Shown here one piece after another: positions 42,094 to 51,771 of a stretch of DNA of 64,000 nt. The translations under genes and the position numbers were made by a program. Numbering within the stretch: position 1 is the first letter of the stretch; every line of letters begins with the position of its first letter. The notes below the pieces were generated by a model. That model worked only from the letters and a program-made list of their open reading frames with translations. It was not told the DNA's origin and ran no database searches. The stretch is from Amycolatopsis alba DSM 44262 (lineage in GTDB: Bacteria > Actinomycetota > Actinomycetes > Mycobacteriales > Pseudonocardiaceae), in contig NZ_KB913032.1 of NCBI RefSeq assembly GCF_000384215.1, positions 5,695,602 through 5,759,601 on the forward strand. Reading direction: 5' to 3'.

Positions 42094-42900
42094 TCAAGCG
42101 ACGTGATCGCGGTACGCCTTGATGGTCTCGGCGAGGACTTCGCCGCCGGGACGGCGCCAGAGGTCGGCGTCGAACACCTCGACCTCGATCGGCCCGGTGT
42201 ACCCGGCGGCCTCGACACACGCCTTCAGGTGCCGATGGTCGATCGGGCCGTCACCGGGCAGCGCGCGGCCCAGCAGCGTGTCGGTCAGCGGAACCTTCTG
42301 GTCGCAGACATGGAAACCGGCGATCCGCCCGGCCGCCGCGGCGATCGACTCCTCGATCCGCGGGTCCCACCACACGTGGAACTCGTCGACGATCACCCCG
42401 ACCTGCTCGGCCGGATGCTCCAGCGCGATCGCCAGCGCCTGATCCACAGTGGACAGCACCGAGCGTTCGGCGCACTGCATCGGGTGGAGGGGCTCCAGGC
42501 CGAGCCGTACGCCGCGCTCACCGGCGTACGGGGCCAGTTCGCCGACCGCGTCCGCGACCCGCTGCCGCGATGACTTGAGATCGCCGTTGACCCCGCCGAC
42601 TACCAGGACGAGGACGTCCGCGCCCAGCGCGGCCGCTTCGTCGATCGCCTCCCTGGTCTGGGCGACACCGTCCACAGGGGACTCTTCCGGGGTGATCCCG
42701 GTGAAGAACCCGCCACGGCACAACGACGACACGCCGACGTCGTACTCCTTGAGCAGCCGGGCCGTCTCCTCGACGCCGGTCTCGGCGACCTTGTCGCGCC
42801 ACAGGCCGATCCAGCGGACCCCCGCCTCGGCGCAGCCCGCCACGGCCTCCGGCAGCGACCACGCCTTGGTGGTGATCTGGTTCAGGCTCAACCGGTCCAT
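42094..42900 (-). CDS. Sugar phosphate isomerase/epimerase (xylose isomerase-like TIM barrel)
   Basis: 268 residues from the ATG at 42,900 (a GTG three bases earlier is also possible). AP-endonuclease-2/xylose-isomerase-like barrel: metal ligands are suggested by LGLEPLHP (Glu), VIVDEFHVWWDP (Asp/His), GFHVCDQ (His) and IEVEVFDADLW (Glu). Such proteins isomerise sugars or hydroxypyruvate-like compounds. Its start overlaps the stop of the DUF993 gene (TGATG), so the two form an operon, probably controlled by the LacI regulator upstream. Confidence 0.88.
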   Translation of the reverse strand: MDRLSLNQITTKAWSLPEAVAGCAEAGVRWIGLWRDKVAETGVEETARLLKEYDVGVSSLCRGGFFTGITPEESPVDGVAQTREAIDEAAALGADVLVLVVGGVNGDLKSSRQRVADAVGELAPYAGERGVRLGLEPLHPMQCAERSVLSTVDQALAIALEHPAEQVGVIVDEFHVWWDPRIEESIAAAAGRIAGFHVCDQKVPLTDTLLGRALPGDGPIDHRHLKACVEAAGYTGPIEVEVFDADLWRRPGGEVLAETIKAYRDHVA

Positions 42901-44051
42901 CACGCCACCCCCGCCGCGGCCAGCAGCGGCCGGATCCTCGCGACGGCGAGCTCCGGGTCGGTGAGTGCCCCGGCGGAGTCCGCCAGCCGGAGCAGTTCGG
43001 CCAGATGCGTGATGGACCGGGCCGATTCGCGGCCCGCGACCATCCGGAAGTGGTCTTGGTGCCCGTTGAGGTAGGCGAGGAACACGACACCGGTCTTGTA
43101 GTTCCTGGTGGGCGCGCGGAAGATCGCCCTGCTCAGTGCCACCGTCGGGTCCAGCAGGCCGTGGAAGCCCGCTTTGTCGCCTTCGTCGAGCCGGGCGAGC
43201 GCGGCGCCCGCGACCTGCGCGACGGCGTCGAAGATGCCCAGAAGCGCTTCGCTGTGGCCCTGGTCGTCACCGGCGATCAGTTCCGGGTAGTTGAAGTCGT
43301 CGCCGGTATAGCACTTGACGCCTTCGGGCAGCGCGCGGCGGAATTCAGTCTCGATCGACGCGTCGAGCACGGAGACCTTGACGCCCGCGATCACGCCGGA
43401 GTGTTCGGCGCAGAGCCTGCCCAGTTCCTTGGCGGCCTCGCGGACGTCGCCGTGGCCCCAGTACCCCGCCAGCGCCGGGTCGAACTGCTCGCCCAGCCAG
43501 TGCAGCAGGACCGGACGGTCCGCGCCGGAGAGCAGTTTCCCGTACGCGGCATGGTAATCCTCGGGCCCGGACGCCGACGCGGCCAGCGCCCGGCTGGCCA
43601 TCACGACCGGGATCGCCCCGGCTTCCCCGACCAGGTCCAGCTGCTCCCGCCAGGCGTCCACAATGGACTCCGGGGTCGCGCCGCCGCCGGGAAGCTGGTC
43701 GGTGCCGACGCCTGCCACCCACGGCCGTCCGGCGGCGAGCGCGCCGGTGCGCCGGATGAGCTCCTGGGTGGTGCCCCAGTCCAGGCCCATGCCGCGCTGC
43801 GCGGTGTCCATCGCCTCGGCCACGCCGAGGCCGCAGGACCACAGGTGTTCGCGGAAGGCGAGCGTCGTTTCCCAGTCCAGTACCGCGCCCTCTTCGGGAT
43901 CGGCGGCGGCGAGCGGGTCGGCGACCACGTGCGCGGCCGCGTAGGCGATCCGGGAGGTCGGCGGTGACACCGGTTTCGCGGGCGTTTCCGCCCCTTGCGG
44001 CGTCCACTCCGCCAGTCCGCCGTCGGCGGTGGGCAGGGCGATCAAGGTCAT
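42900..44051 (-). CDS. Dihydrodipicolinate synthase-like protein (DUF993 family)
   Basis: 383 residues from the ATG at 44,051, preceded by GGAG. The N-terminus (TLIALPTADGGLAEWTP, then RIAYAAAHVVADP) and the barrel segment GVIAGVKVSVLDASIE, with a lysine where aldolases form a Schiff base, match DUF993 proteins, distant relatives of dihydrodipicolinate synthase. They occur beside sugar isomerases and oxidoreductases in carbohydrate loci and are thought to be aldolases; this is not shown. A LacI-type palindrome overlaps its transcription start. Confidence 0.85.
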   Translation of the reverse strand: MTLIALPTADGGLAEWTPQGAETPAKPVSPPTSRIAYAAAHVVADPLAAADPEEGAVLDWETTLAFREHLWSCGLGVAEAMDTAQRGMGLDWGTTQELIRRTGALAAGRPWVAGVGTDQLPGGGATPESIVDAWREQLDLVGEAGAIPVVMASRALAASASGPEDYHAAYGKLLSGADRPVLLHWLGEQFDPALAGYWGHGDVREAAKELGRLCAEHSGVIAGVKVSVLDASIETEFRRALPEGVKCYTGDDFNYPELIAGDDQGHSEALLGIFDAVAQVAGAALARLDEGDKAGFHGLLDPTVALSRAIFRAPTRNYKTGVVFLAYLNGHQDHFRMVAGRESARSITHLAELLRLADSAGALTDPELAVARIRPLLAAAGVA

Positions 44052-44073
44052 CGGGTCTCCGTGGCGCGGGGGT

Positions 44074-44089
44074 GAGAAAGCGCTTTCTC
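44074..44089. promoter_or_regulatory. LacI-type palindromic operator
   Basis: GAGAAAGCGCTTTCTC is a perfect 16-bp palindrome with the central CG typical of LacI/GalR operators. It is 23 bp upstream of the DUF993 start and downstream of the predicted -10, so binding would block the operon. Confidence 0.8.
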
Positions 44090-44094
44090 GGACC

Positions 44095-44124
44095 ACGTTA
44101 AGTCACGCCGCGGGCCCCGCACAA
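44095..44124 (-). promoter_or_regulatory. Promoter of the DUF993/isomerase operon
   Basis: Minus strand TTGTGC (44,124-44,119), an 18-bp spacer and TAACGT (44,100-44,095). Predicted start falls inside the palindrome at 44,074-44,089. Confidence 0.5.
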
Positions 44125-44129
44125 GGGTT

Positions 44130-45170
44130 TCAGCGAGCAGGGGAAGCGGTGCTGGAGCGCAGGACGACCTCGCCGGACATGCGCACCACGCGCGGCCGGG
44201 TTCCTGGCGAGGCCTTGAGTGCCAGGTCCATGGCCCGTTCGCCCAGCTTCTCCAGTGGCAGCGCGACGGTGCTCAGCGCGGGCGTGAGATCGCGCACTAC
44301 CGGGATGTCGTCGAAACCGGCGATCGACATCTCACCGGGGACGGAGACACCCGCGTCGCGCAGGGCCGCCATCGCGCCGATCGCCATCACGTCGGTCACC
44401 GCGAACACGCACGTCGGCCACTGCTTCCGCGGCCGGGCGAGGACCTTCTCCATCGCCTCGTAACCGCCGTCGCGGGTGAACGCCGCCTCGACGACGTCGT
44501 CTTCGGCCAGCTCGACGCCGTGCTCCAGCAGCTCCGCGGCGAAGCCCTCGAGGCGGTCTATGACGGTGGTGAGGCTCTTCGGTCCGGCGAGGACGGCGAA
44601 CCGCCGGTGCCCCAGGTCCAGCAGCGCCTTCGCCAGTTCGGCGCCGCCGCCCCGGTTGTCGGGCTGGACGGTGTCCACTTTGAGCCCGCGATGCCTGCTG
44701 ACCGCGGCGACATGCCCACCGCCGCGGCGGTACGGCTCCAGTTCGGCGGCCATCGCCTTTTCCCAAGCCTTGTCTTCGAACGCGGAACCGATCAGCAGAA
44801 TGGCCGAGGCACGCTGGGCGCGCAGCGTCGAGACGTACGCGACCTCCTTCGCCGGATCGCGGAAAGTGCTCGCGAGCATCACGAGAAGATCGTTTTCACT
44901 CGCCACGCGCATGATCCCGCCGGCGATCGCGGCGAAATACGGGTCGCCGACGTCGTGACAGATGACCCCGACGGTGGGCTGTGAGCCACCGGCCAATGCC
45001 TGAGCGTGAGCATTGGGGGTATACGAGAGGTCGGCGGCCGCGGCGATCACTCGTTCGCGGAGATCTCCCCGGACGGTGGCGGTGCCGTTGAGTACGCGGG
45101 ACGCGGTCGCGAGCGACACGTCCGCGGTGCGCGCCACATCTTCCAGCGTCACGTGGGGGCGGGCCTTCAT
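44130..45170 (-). CDS. LacI-family transcriptional regulator
   Basis: 346 residues. N-terminal HTH TLEDVARTADVSLATASRVLNG with the hinge helix (PNAHAQALAGG), then a periplasmic-binding-protein-like sugar sensor (GVICHDVGDPYFAAIAGGI...FAVTDVMAIGAMAALRDAGVSVPGEMSIAGFDDIP). ATG at 45,170. It lies directly upstream of the DUF993/isomerase genes on the same strand, 78 bp away, with a matching operator in the gap. The effector is probably a sugar or sugar acid. Confidence 0.93.
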   Translation of the reverse strand: MKARPHVTLEDVARTADVSLATASRVLNGTATVRGDLRERVIAAAADLSYTPNAHAQALAGGSQPTVGVICHDVGDPYFAAIAGGIMRVASENDLLVMLASTFRDPAKEVAYVSTLRAQRASAILLIGSAFEDKAWEKAMAAELEPYRRGGGHVAAVSRHRGLKVDTVQPDNRGGGAELAKALLDLGHRRFAVLAGPKSLTTVIDRLEGFAAELLEHGVELAEDDVVEAAFTRDGGYEAMEKVLARPRKQWPTCVFAVTDVMAIGAMAALRDAGVSVPGEMSIAGFDDIPVVRDLTPALSTVALPLEKLGERAMDLALKASPGTRPRVVRMSGEVVLRSSTASPAR

Positions 45171-45208
45171 CGATCCTCCAAGCTGGCGTTTGGGGCATAG
45201 TGGCGGAC

Positions 45209-46618
45209 ATGCTCGGCCTTTACCCGGAAATCGAACCTTACGTCCAAGGGATGTTGCCTGTCGGTGACGGCAATGAGATCTATTGGGAGGAATGCGGCGA
45301 TCCCGAGGGCAAACCGGTGATCTTCTTGCACGGTGGCCCTGGAGGTGGTTCGAGCCCGAGACATCGCAGACTGTTCGATCCGGAGCGATACCGGATCGTA
45401 CTTTTCGACCAGCGCGGCTGCGGGCGCAGCACTCCGAACTGTGCCACCCCGGAAGCCGATCTTTCGGTCAACACGACATGGCACCTCGTCGCCGACATCG
45501 AGCGGTTGCGCGAGCATCTCGACATCGAACACTGGATGGTCTTCGGCGGCTCATGGGGGAGTGTGCTCGGGCTGACCTACGCGGAAACACATCCCGCTCA
45601 CGTCACGGAACTCGTCCTGCGCGGGGTGGCCACTTTGCGGGTGAAGGAACTGCAATGGCTCTACGGCGGGGGAGCGGCGTTCCTCTTCCCCGAGGCGTGG
45701 TCGCGGTTCCTGGCCCCGGTGCCGTTTTCGCGCCGCCAGGAGAACCTGATCGAGGTCTATCACGAACTGCTCAGCCATCCCGATCCCGCCGTGCACGGGC
45801 CCGCCGCGATCGCGTGGAGCCGCTGGGAGGGGGAAACGGTCAAACTGCGCCCGCGGGACGAGGTGATCGACGCGTTCAGCGATCCCGAATTCGCCCTCGC
45901 GATCGCGAGGATCGAGAACCACTACTTCCGGCACGGTGGCTGGCTGGCCGAGGACCAGCTGCTCCGTGACGCCGGGAAGCTTCGGGACATTCCTTGCGTT
46001 CTGGTCCAGGGACGCTACGACGTGGTCACCCCGGCCATCACCGCGTGGGAACTCAGCCAGGTGCTGCCGACCGCGGAACTGATGATGGTCGGCGACGCCG
46101 GTCACGCGTTCGATGAGGCCGGCATCCTGCACGAGTTGATCAGCGCGACCGACCGGTTCGCGGCAGACTGGCAGGGCGCCACACCCGAGCACGAGGAGAG
46201 GAACGCAGACATGCTTTTCGGTGACGAGCACGTCCGTCGCTACGAAGAGACCGACGGCGAGGTGGGCCACGACTGGGAGAAGGGCGCGCCTTGCCTGATC
46301 CTCACCACCAAGGGCCGCAAGACCGGCGAGGACCGCAAGTTCGCGCTGATCTACCAGTTCGACGACGAGAACAACCCGGTGATCGTGGCCTCCAAGGGCG
46401 GGGCGCCGGAGGACCCCGGCTGGTACAAGAACCTGCAGGCGAACCCCGAGGTCAAGGCGCAGGTCAAGGCGGACAAGTTCACCGCGCGCGCCCGGACCAT
46501 CGACGGTGAAGAGCGCGCCAAGCTGTGGGAGAAGCTCGCGGCGGTCTGGCCGGACTACAACGAGTACGCGAAGAAGACCGACCGCGAGATCCCCGTGGTG
46601 GTCCTCGAACGCGTGTGA
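45209..46618 (+). CDS. Proline iminopeptidase fused to a deazaflavin-dependent nitroreductase
   Basis: 469 residues in one uninterrupted frame. Residues 1-330 are a complete prolyl aminopeptidase (HGGPGGGSSPRHRRLFDP; triad Ser115 in GGSWGS, Asp271 in GRYDVV, His299 in GDAGHAFD). Residues 335-469 are a complete Ddn-type F420-dependent oxidoreductase (MLFGDEHVRRYEETDGEVG... CLILTTKGRKTGEDRKFALIY). An internal ATG at 46,211 has GGAGAGG 11 bp upstream, so the second domain could also be made separately. GTG at 45,200 is an alternative first start. Divergent from the LacI gene. The fusion seems unusual; a lost stop codon is possible. Confidence 0.88.
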   Translation: MLGLYPEIEPYVQGMLPVGDGNEIYWEECGDPEGKPVIFLHGGPGGGSSPRHRRLFDPERYRIVLFDQRGCGRSTPNCATPEADLSVNTTWHLVADIERLREHLDIEHWMVFGGSWGSVLGLTYAETHPAHVTELVLRGVATLRVKELQWLYGGGAAFLFPEAWSRFLAPVPFSRRQENLIEVYHELLSHPDPAVHGPAAIAWSRWEGETVKLRPRDEVIDAFSDPEFALAIARIENHYFRHGGWLAEDQLLRDAGKLRDIPCVLVQGRYDVVTPAITAWELSQVLPTAELMMVGDAGHAFDEAGILHELISATDRFAADWQGATPEHEERNADMLFGDEHVRRYEETDGEVGHDWEKGAPCLILTTKGRKTGEDRKFALIYQFDDENNPVIVASKGGAPEDPGWYKNLQANPEVKAQVKADKFTARARTIDGEERAKLWEKLAAVWPDYNEYAKKTDREIPVVVLERV

Positions 46619-46644
46619 TCCGCGCCGCGTTCGCGCGGGGATCC

Positions 46645-46668
46645 AGCCGAACCGGGGCGGGTTCGGCT
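46645..46668 (+). terminator. Hairpin after the peptidase-nitroreductase gene
   Basis: AGCCGAACC pairs with GGTTCGGCT (9 bp) around GGGGCG, 27 bp after the stop and 14 bp before the acyltransferase start. Confidence 0.55.
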
Positions 46669-46681
46669 ACGAATTACGTCC

Positions 46682-47452
46682 ATGGTGCCGATACCCCGTG
46701 AACGCTGGACCGCGCTGAGCCCCGTCTCGGGTGACTTGCTGACGTTCCGCCAGATGATCGCCTTCGGCCGGCGCTTCGCCCGCGCCGGCCGGGGCGCCTG
46801 GTTCAGCCTCGCGATCAACGTCGTCTGGCCGTTCCTGGTGCTGTTCACCCGGTTCCGGGTGCGCGGCGGCGAGCACCTGCCGTCGTCCGGCGGGTTCCTG
46901 GTCGCGTCGAACCATCTCTCGTTCGCCGATCCGACGACGGTCACGGCGTACTGCCTCGCGCACGGGCGCGTGCCGCGCTACCTGGCGAAGGCGAGCCTGT
47001 GGGACGCGCCGGTGGTCGGCTCGGTGATGCGCTCGGGCGGGCACATCCCGGTGTATCGAGGCGCGGCCACCGCGTCGGACGCGTACCGCGACGCCGTCAG
47101 CGCCGTCCGTGAGGGTGAATGCGTCGTCATCTTCCCGGAAGCGACCTTCACAGATCACCCGGACGGGTGGCCCATGCGCGGCAAGACCGGGATCGCGCGG
47201 ATCGCGCTGGAGACCGGTGTCCCGGTGATCCCACTGGCGAACTGGGGCACGCACCACCTGCTGCCGTCGGACGCCGTGCTGCCGCGCGCCTTCCCCCGCA
47301 AGACGGTGAACCTGATCGCGGGGCCGCCGGTGGACCTTTCGGACCTCATGACGTCGTCGCCGTCGCGCGAGGTGCTGGAAGAGGCAACCGCGCGGATCAT
47401 GGCCGCGGTGACCGACCTGCTGATCGAGGTCCGCGGCTCCCGCCCCGAGTAG
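46682..47452 (+). CDS. Lysophospholipid acyltransferase family protein (PlsC-like)
   Basis: 256 residues. Acyltransferase motif I NHLSFAD (HX4D), motif [11 protein letters not shown] and motif [12 protein letters not shown] mark 1-acyl-glycerol-3-phosphate acyltransferases. A hydrophobic segment at residues 41-56 ([16 protein letters not shown]) anchors it to the membrane. It would acylate lysophosphatidate or a related lysolipid. ATG at 46,682 is weakly supported by an RBS, and a start at the Met of MIAFGRRF is possible. Confidence 0.9.
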   Translation: MVPIPRERWTALSPVSGDLLTFRQMIAFGRRFARAGRGAWFSLAINVVWPFLVLFTRFRVRGGEHLPSSGGFLVASNHLSFADPTTVTAYCLAHGRVPRYLAKASLWDAPVVGSVMRSGGHIPVYRGAATASDAYRDAVSAVREGECVVIFPEATFTDHPDGWPMRGKTGIARIALETGVPVIPLANWGTHHLLPSDAVLPRAFPRKTVNLIAGPPVDLSDLMTSSPSREVLEEATARIMAAVTDLLIEVRGSRPE

Positions 47453-47499
47453 GCAGTCTCACCCTTCGGACGGCTCCGGTGAGGGGTAGGTTTCGACGT

Positions 47500-48872
<1,373 letters not shown>

Positions 48873-48885
<13 letters not shown>

Positions 48886-48933
48886 GTCTCGTGAGTGGTG
48901 AGGACGGTTCTCGACCGACCTCACCACTCACGA
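48873..48933. repeat. Left direct repeat (attL-like), lpdA 3' end and terminator
   Basis: 61 bp, matching 52,353-52,413 at 60 positions. It begins GATCAACATGTAGG and includes a hairpin 48,890-48,932 (14 bp, one A-A mismatch, then 4 bp and a TCTCG loop). The stop codon of the AMED_5909-like gene (48,928-48,930) lies inside it. Confidence 0.8.
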
Positions 48934-49158
48934 CCCGTTCTTGACCAAGCTGATCTGTGCGGCCACCTCCTCGGCCTTGCGTTCCTCGAAACCCACCCGA
49001 TCCTTGAGTTCGTGGTGGTGCCATCGGTCCACCTCGCTGTACATGCGTGCGTTGGCTTGATGGAACTTCAGCCACTCCGACATGCCCGCGACCGACCGCG
49101 GACGCCGAGCAGTTGCGGCGGCATGCGCGTCCCGGAGTGTCTGCGGCTCATCGTTCAC
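48928..49158 (-). CDS. Small AMED_5909-like protein
   Basis: 76 residues. TLRDAHAAATARRPRS, then SEWLKFHQANARMYSEVDRWHHHE and a charged helix ending EERKAEEVAAQI resemble, from memory, the small AMED_5909-type proteins of Amycolatopsis and relatives; function unknown. GTG start at 49,158 preceded by GAGAGG. It is divergent from the XRE-DUF5919 gene and its stop codon falls in the left boundary repeat, so it is the outermost gene of the element. Confidence 0.65.
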   Translation of the reverse strand: MNDEPQTLRDAHAAATARRPRSVAGMSEWLKFHQANARMYSEVDRWHHHELKDRVGFEERKAEEVAAQISLVKNGS

Positions 49159-49271
49159 CTCTCGTTGCTTCTGTTCTCCGTCAGACCGTGGGACCCGATA
49201 ACCGCATGGCAGGACATCCAGGGACGTCCTTGGTACGGTCGAAGACGCCCCAGCAAGTCCCTGGGGGGCGG

Positions 49272-50033
49272 ATGCCGAACGAACGCCTGCGGGACGCCCT
49301 GCTGCGCAACGGCCTCACGCTGGAACAAGTCGCCGACGCCACTGGGGTTGACCAGAAGACCGTGGAACGGTGGATCACCAAGGGGCGGACGCCGTACCCG
49401 AAGCACCGGCACAAGATCGCCGCGATGGCGCGCGAGTCCGAGACCTACCTGTGGCCGGACTCGGTGGCCCCGGAGCGCAAGGCCGAGACGGCCGCCGCCG
49501 AGGTCGTGCGCGTGTTCCCGCACCGCAACGCCATCCCCGTCGAACTGTGGGACCGGCTGATCAAGGAAGCGTCGGACACCGTTGAGGTCCTGGTCCACGC
49601 CGCGCTGTTCCTGGTGGAGCGCCCGCGGTTCATCAAGGACCTGACCGCGAAAGCCCAGGCCGGGGCCAAGATTCGGCTGATTTTCGGAGATCCCGAGGGG
49701 GAGAGCATCGCTCTGCGTGGCGACGAGGAGCAGCTAGGCGACGGGACGCTTGCGGCGCGCATCCGCAACGCACTGGCGTTCTACCGGCCGCTGATCGGGG
49801 TGGAGATGCGCTTCCACAACACCACGCTCTACAACTCGATCTTCCGCTTCGACGACGAAATGATCATCAACACTCACGTCTACGGCTTCCAGGGAGCCCA
49901 CGCCCCGTCCCTGCACCTCCGCCGGCTATCCGCCGGGGACCTCTTCGAGACCTACTCGGAGAGCTTCGAAGCCGTCTGGAACCTCGCCGCCAAGCCCACC
50001 ACCTTCTGGGAGGCCACCCATGGCACGCGTTGA
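49272..50033 (+). CDS. XRE-family regulator with a DUF5919 (PLD-like) domain
   Basis: 253 residues from the ATG at 49,272, with GGGGGGCGG immediately upstream; the longer frame from 49,047 would overlap the small divergent gene. The HTH is LRNGLTLEQVADATGVDQKTVERWITKGRTPYPKHRHKIA. The C-terminal domain (LVHAALFLVERPRFIKDL, then HNTTLYNSIFRFDDEMIINTHVYG) is DUF5919, which resembles half of a phospholipase D fold with a degenerate H-x-K-x4-D. Its last 14 bp overlap the NUDIX gene, so the two are coupled; this pairing is common in actinobacteria. Confidence 0.85.
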   Translation: MPNERLRDALLRNGLTLEQVADATGVDQKTVERWITKGRTPYPKHRHKIAAMARESETYLWPDSVAPERKAETAAAEVVRVFPHRNAIPVELWDRLIKEASDTVEVLVHAALFLVERPRFIKDLTAKAQAGAKIRLIFGDPEGESIALRGDEEQLGDGTLAARIRNALAFYRPLIGVEMRFHNTTLYNSIFRFDDEMIINTHVYGFQGAHAPSLHLRRLSAGDLFETYSESFEAVWNLAAKPTTFWEATHGTR

Positions 50034-50490
50034 CTATCTCAACGACCCGAACGCGCCGAAGGCGAACAGCATCGCGGTCGCCGTGTCCGCGTTCATCCAG
50101 GACGACGAAGGTCGCATTCTGCTGATCCGGCGGACCGACAACGACCTGTACTCGATCCCTGGTGGACAGCTCGAACTCGGCGAGACCCTGTCACAGGCCG
50201 CTGTTCGGGAGGTGCGCGAGGAGACCGGGATCGAGTGCGAGGTGACCGGGGTCATTGGGTTGTACTCGAATCCGAACCACGTCATCGCGTACGACGATGG
50301 CGAGGTGCGGCAAGAGTTCTCAATCTGTTTCCGTGCTCGTCGCATCGGGGGATCTGAGCAAACTAGTGACGAGAGCCGAGAAGTAGTTTGGGTTAGCAGG
50401 TTAAAACTTTGTGGGCTGTCGATTCATTCTTCGATACTTTTGCGGATTGAAGACGCGATACGGAATCAAGATTCCGCTGTTTTTACCTAG
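50020..50490 (+). CDS. NUDIX hydrolase with a G+C shift inside the gene
   Basis: 156 residues. The Nudix box GGQLELGETLSQAAVREVREETG is complete, including the catalytic REVREETG. It hydrolyses a nucleoside diphosphate-linked compound of unknown identity. The first ~320 bp are G+C-rich like the chromosome, whereas from about 50,345 to the stop the DNA is clearly A+T-richer though the protein still follows the family (EVVWVSRLKL...SIHSSILLRIEDAI). The gene seems to span a recombination junction. Its 3' end overlaps the convergent gene by 8 bp. Confidence 0.88.
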   Translation: MARVDYLNDPNAPKANSIAVAVSAFIQDDEGRILLIRRTDNDLYSIPGGQLELGETLSQAAVREVREETGIECEVTGVIGLYSNPNHVIAYDDGEVRQEFSICFRARRIGGSEQTSDESREVVWVSRLKLCGLSIHSSILLRIEDAIRNQDSAVFT

Positions 50491-51319
50491 CTTTTCTTGG
50501 GCCTTTCCAGTTCGCTCTCCTTTCTTCTCTGGCCGCTCTTCCTGATCGACGGATTGCTTCTGGTGAAAGGTTTAGGGCGTCTGGGATGTGCAATAGGCGA
50601 GCAAGCTCACGAATCCTGCTTCTATGAAGGTGTTCCTCGTCGATGAAGTCTATAGCTCGACCGGCCCAGATGAGTGAGTATGCGAGAAAGTGAACCCACA
50701 TATTAGCATCCATTTGTTCTGGGACTTGCCGTAGAGATTCGACCTCTGTCAAGTCGTCGCTCGGCTCTATGTAGAGGTCGATGAGGCGTGCCGTGGGATG
50801 GGTGTACCAGCTCATTAGCCTGTAGTAGGCGTAGGCGTCGGCTCCAGCGAGTTCCAAATCTTCGCATAGCTTTTCAAAATTTCTCGCCTGGTTGCCAGAC
50901 GAGGTCTTAAGGAACTCTGCATCTGCGCCTGGAAATTGCTGCGAGCCGGAGCGTAAGATTGCTGATCGAGCCTTGGCTAGTGTTGTTGCGGCCGCCTTGC
51001 GGCCCTGTACATCCTTATTTAGCAAGGCCTCGGCGCCATCTGAACTTTGTGCTACCCAGTGCGCGGTCAGTGCAGATTCATAGGTCGCACGCAAGAGGGG
51101 AAAGGTCTCGATTACCAAGCTCGACTCGTACATGACGAGAGCTTGTTCGCCGATTCTGTAAGTATGAGCAACGAGCCCGAAGACGGAGAGGAACTTTCTC
51201 AAGTTTGGTCGAGAACCTCGCTCGCGAAACTTCGTCTCGCCGTTCTGGCGGCTCTTCCATAGGTCAATCAACTCGTGACATATTTGAGTGGCCGACTTTT
51301 CGTCGGGATCATACGTCAT
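50483..51319 (-). CDS. Hypothetical helical protein (DUF5677-like), low G+C
   Basis: 278 residues, helical throughout. FPLLRATYESALTAHWVA and YYRLMSWYTHPTARLIDLYI resemble DUF5677-type proteins (conserved R-x-x-x-E near the middle and an H-P/T motif later); I cannot assign it firmly. The basic C-terminus (RRSGRAAREERRANWKGPRKAR) may bind nucleic acid. Base composition is far below the neighbours, suggesting transfer. It starts 2 bp after the stop of the gene at 51,322, so both are co-transcribed. Role unknown; small accessory modules like this are often found in phage-defence or stress loci. Confidence 0.6.
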   Translation of the reverse strand: MTYDPDEKSATQICHELIDLWKSRQNGETKFRERGSRPNLRKFLSVFGLVAHTYRIGEQALVMYESSLVIETFPLLRATYESALTAHWVAQSSDGAEALLNKDVQGRKAAATTLAKARSAILRSGSQQFPGADAEFLKTSSGNQARNFEKLCEDLELAGADAYAYYRLMSWYTHPTARLIDLYIEPSDDLTEVESLRQVPEQMDANMWVHFLAYSLIWAGRAIDFIDEEHLHRSRIRELARLLHIPDALNLSPEAIRRSGRAAREERRANWKGPRKAR

Positions 51320-51321
51320 AT

Positions 51322-51756
51322 CTATGCACCAACCTGTCGGGCTACAACTTCTGCTAGTGCTTTAGTAAGTATCTCCTTTGCTGCTCCGCCTAGTGTCTCG
51401 CTTACTTTCTTGAGTCGCCCCTTGGCTATTGGGTCTGAAGTGTTATTTGCGGTCTCATCGATTGCTGCGATTACTCGATCGGCGAGGTTTTCGCCAGTCG
51501 GCCACTGGCCCACGGCGCGACGTGCGGATGAGAATATGCGGGGAACGTACCATTTTGCGGGATTTCCCACTCCGCGACGAACCTCTAAATACTCGCCGTC
51601 CAAAGCGTCCAGTGCCTTAATGACCTGGTCCATTTTAAATCCTGTGGATTCTACCAAGTCCGAGACCTCTGGGTATGTCCCGCTTGTATATTCTTCAAAC
51701 TTTCCTACCACTGCTTCCAAGACGGGAAGCTCTCGCGAATACCAGGAGTCGTCCAC
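51322..51756 (-). CDS. Hypothetical winged-helix-like protein, low G+C
   Basis: 144 residues from the GTG at 51,756, which has AAGGG five bases upstream; an ATG at 51,771 would add five residues. SWYSRELPVLEAVVGKFEEYTSGTYPEVSDLVESTGFKMDQVIKALDALDGEYLEV reads as a winged helix, followed by a helical C-terminus. I have no named family for it. One 60-nt line inside the gene (51,361-51,420) is 29/60 G+C. First gene of the two-gene minus-strand module. Confidence 0.6.
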   Translation of the reverse strand: MDDSWYSRELPVLEAVVGKFEEYTSGTYPEVSDLVESTGFKMDQVIKALDALDGEYLEVRRGVGNPAKWYVPRIFSSARRAVGQWPTGENLADRVIAAIDETANNTSDPIAKGRLKKVSETLGGAAKEILTKALAEVVARQVGA

Positions 51757-51771
51757 TCGTACCCTTTCCAT

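Noticed and set aside
50340..50490. Frameshift in the NUDIX gene at the composition break
   Set aside because: The C-terminal protein still follows the family pattern in the same frame, so the break is compositional, not a frameshift.
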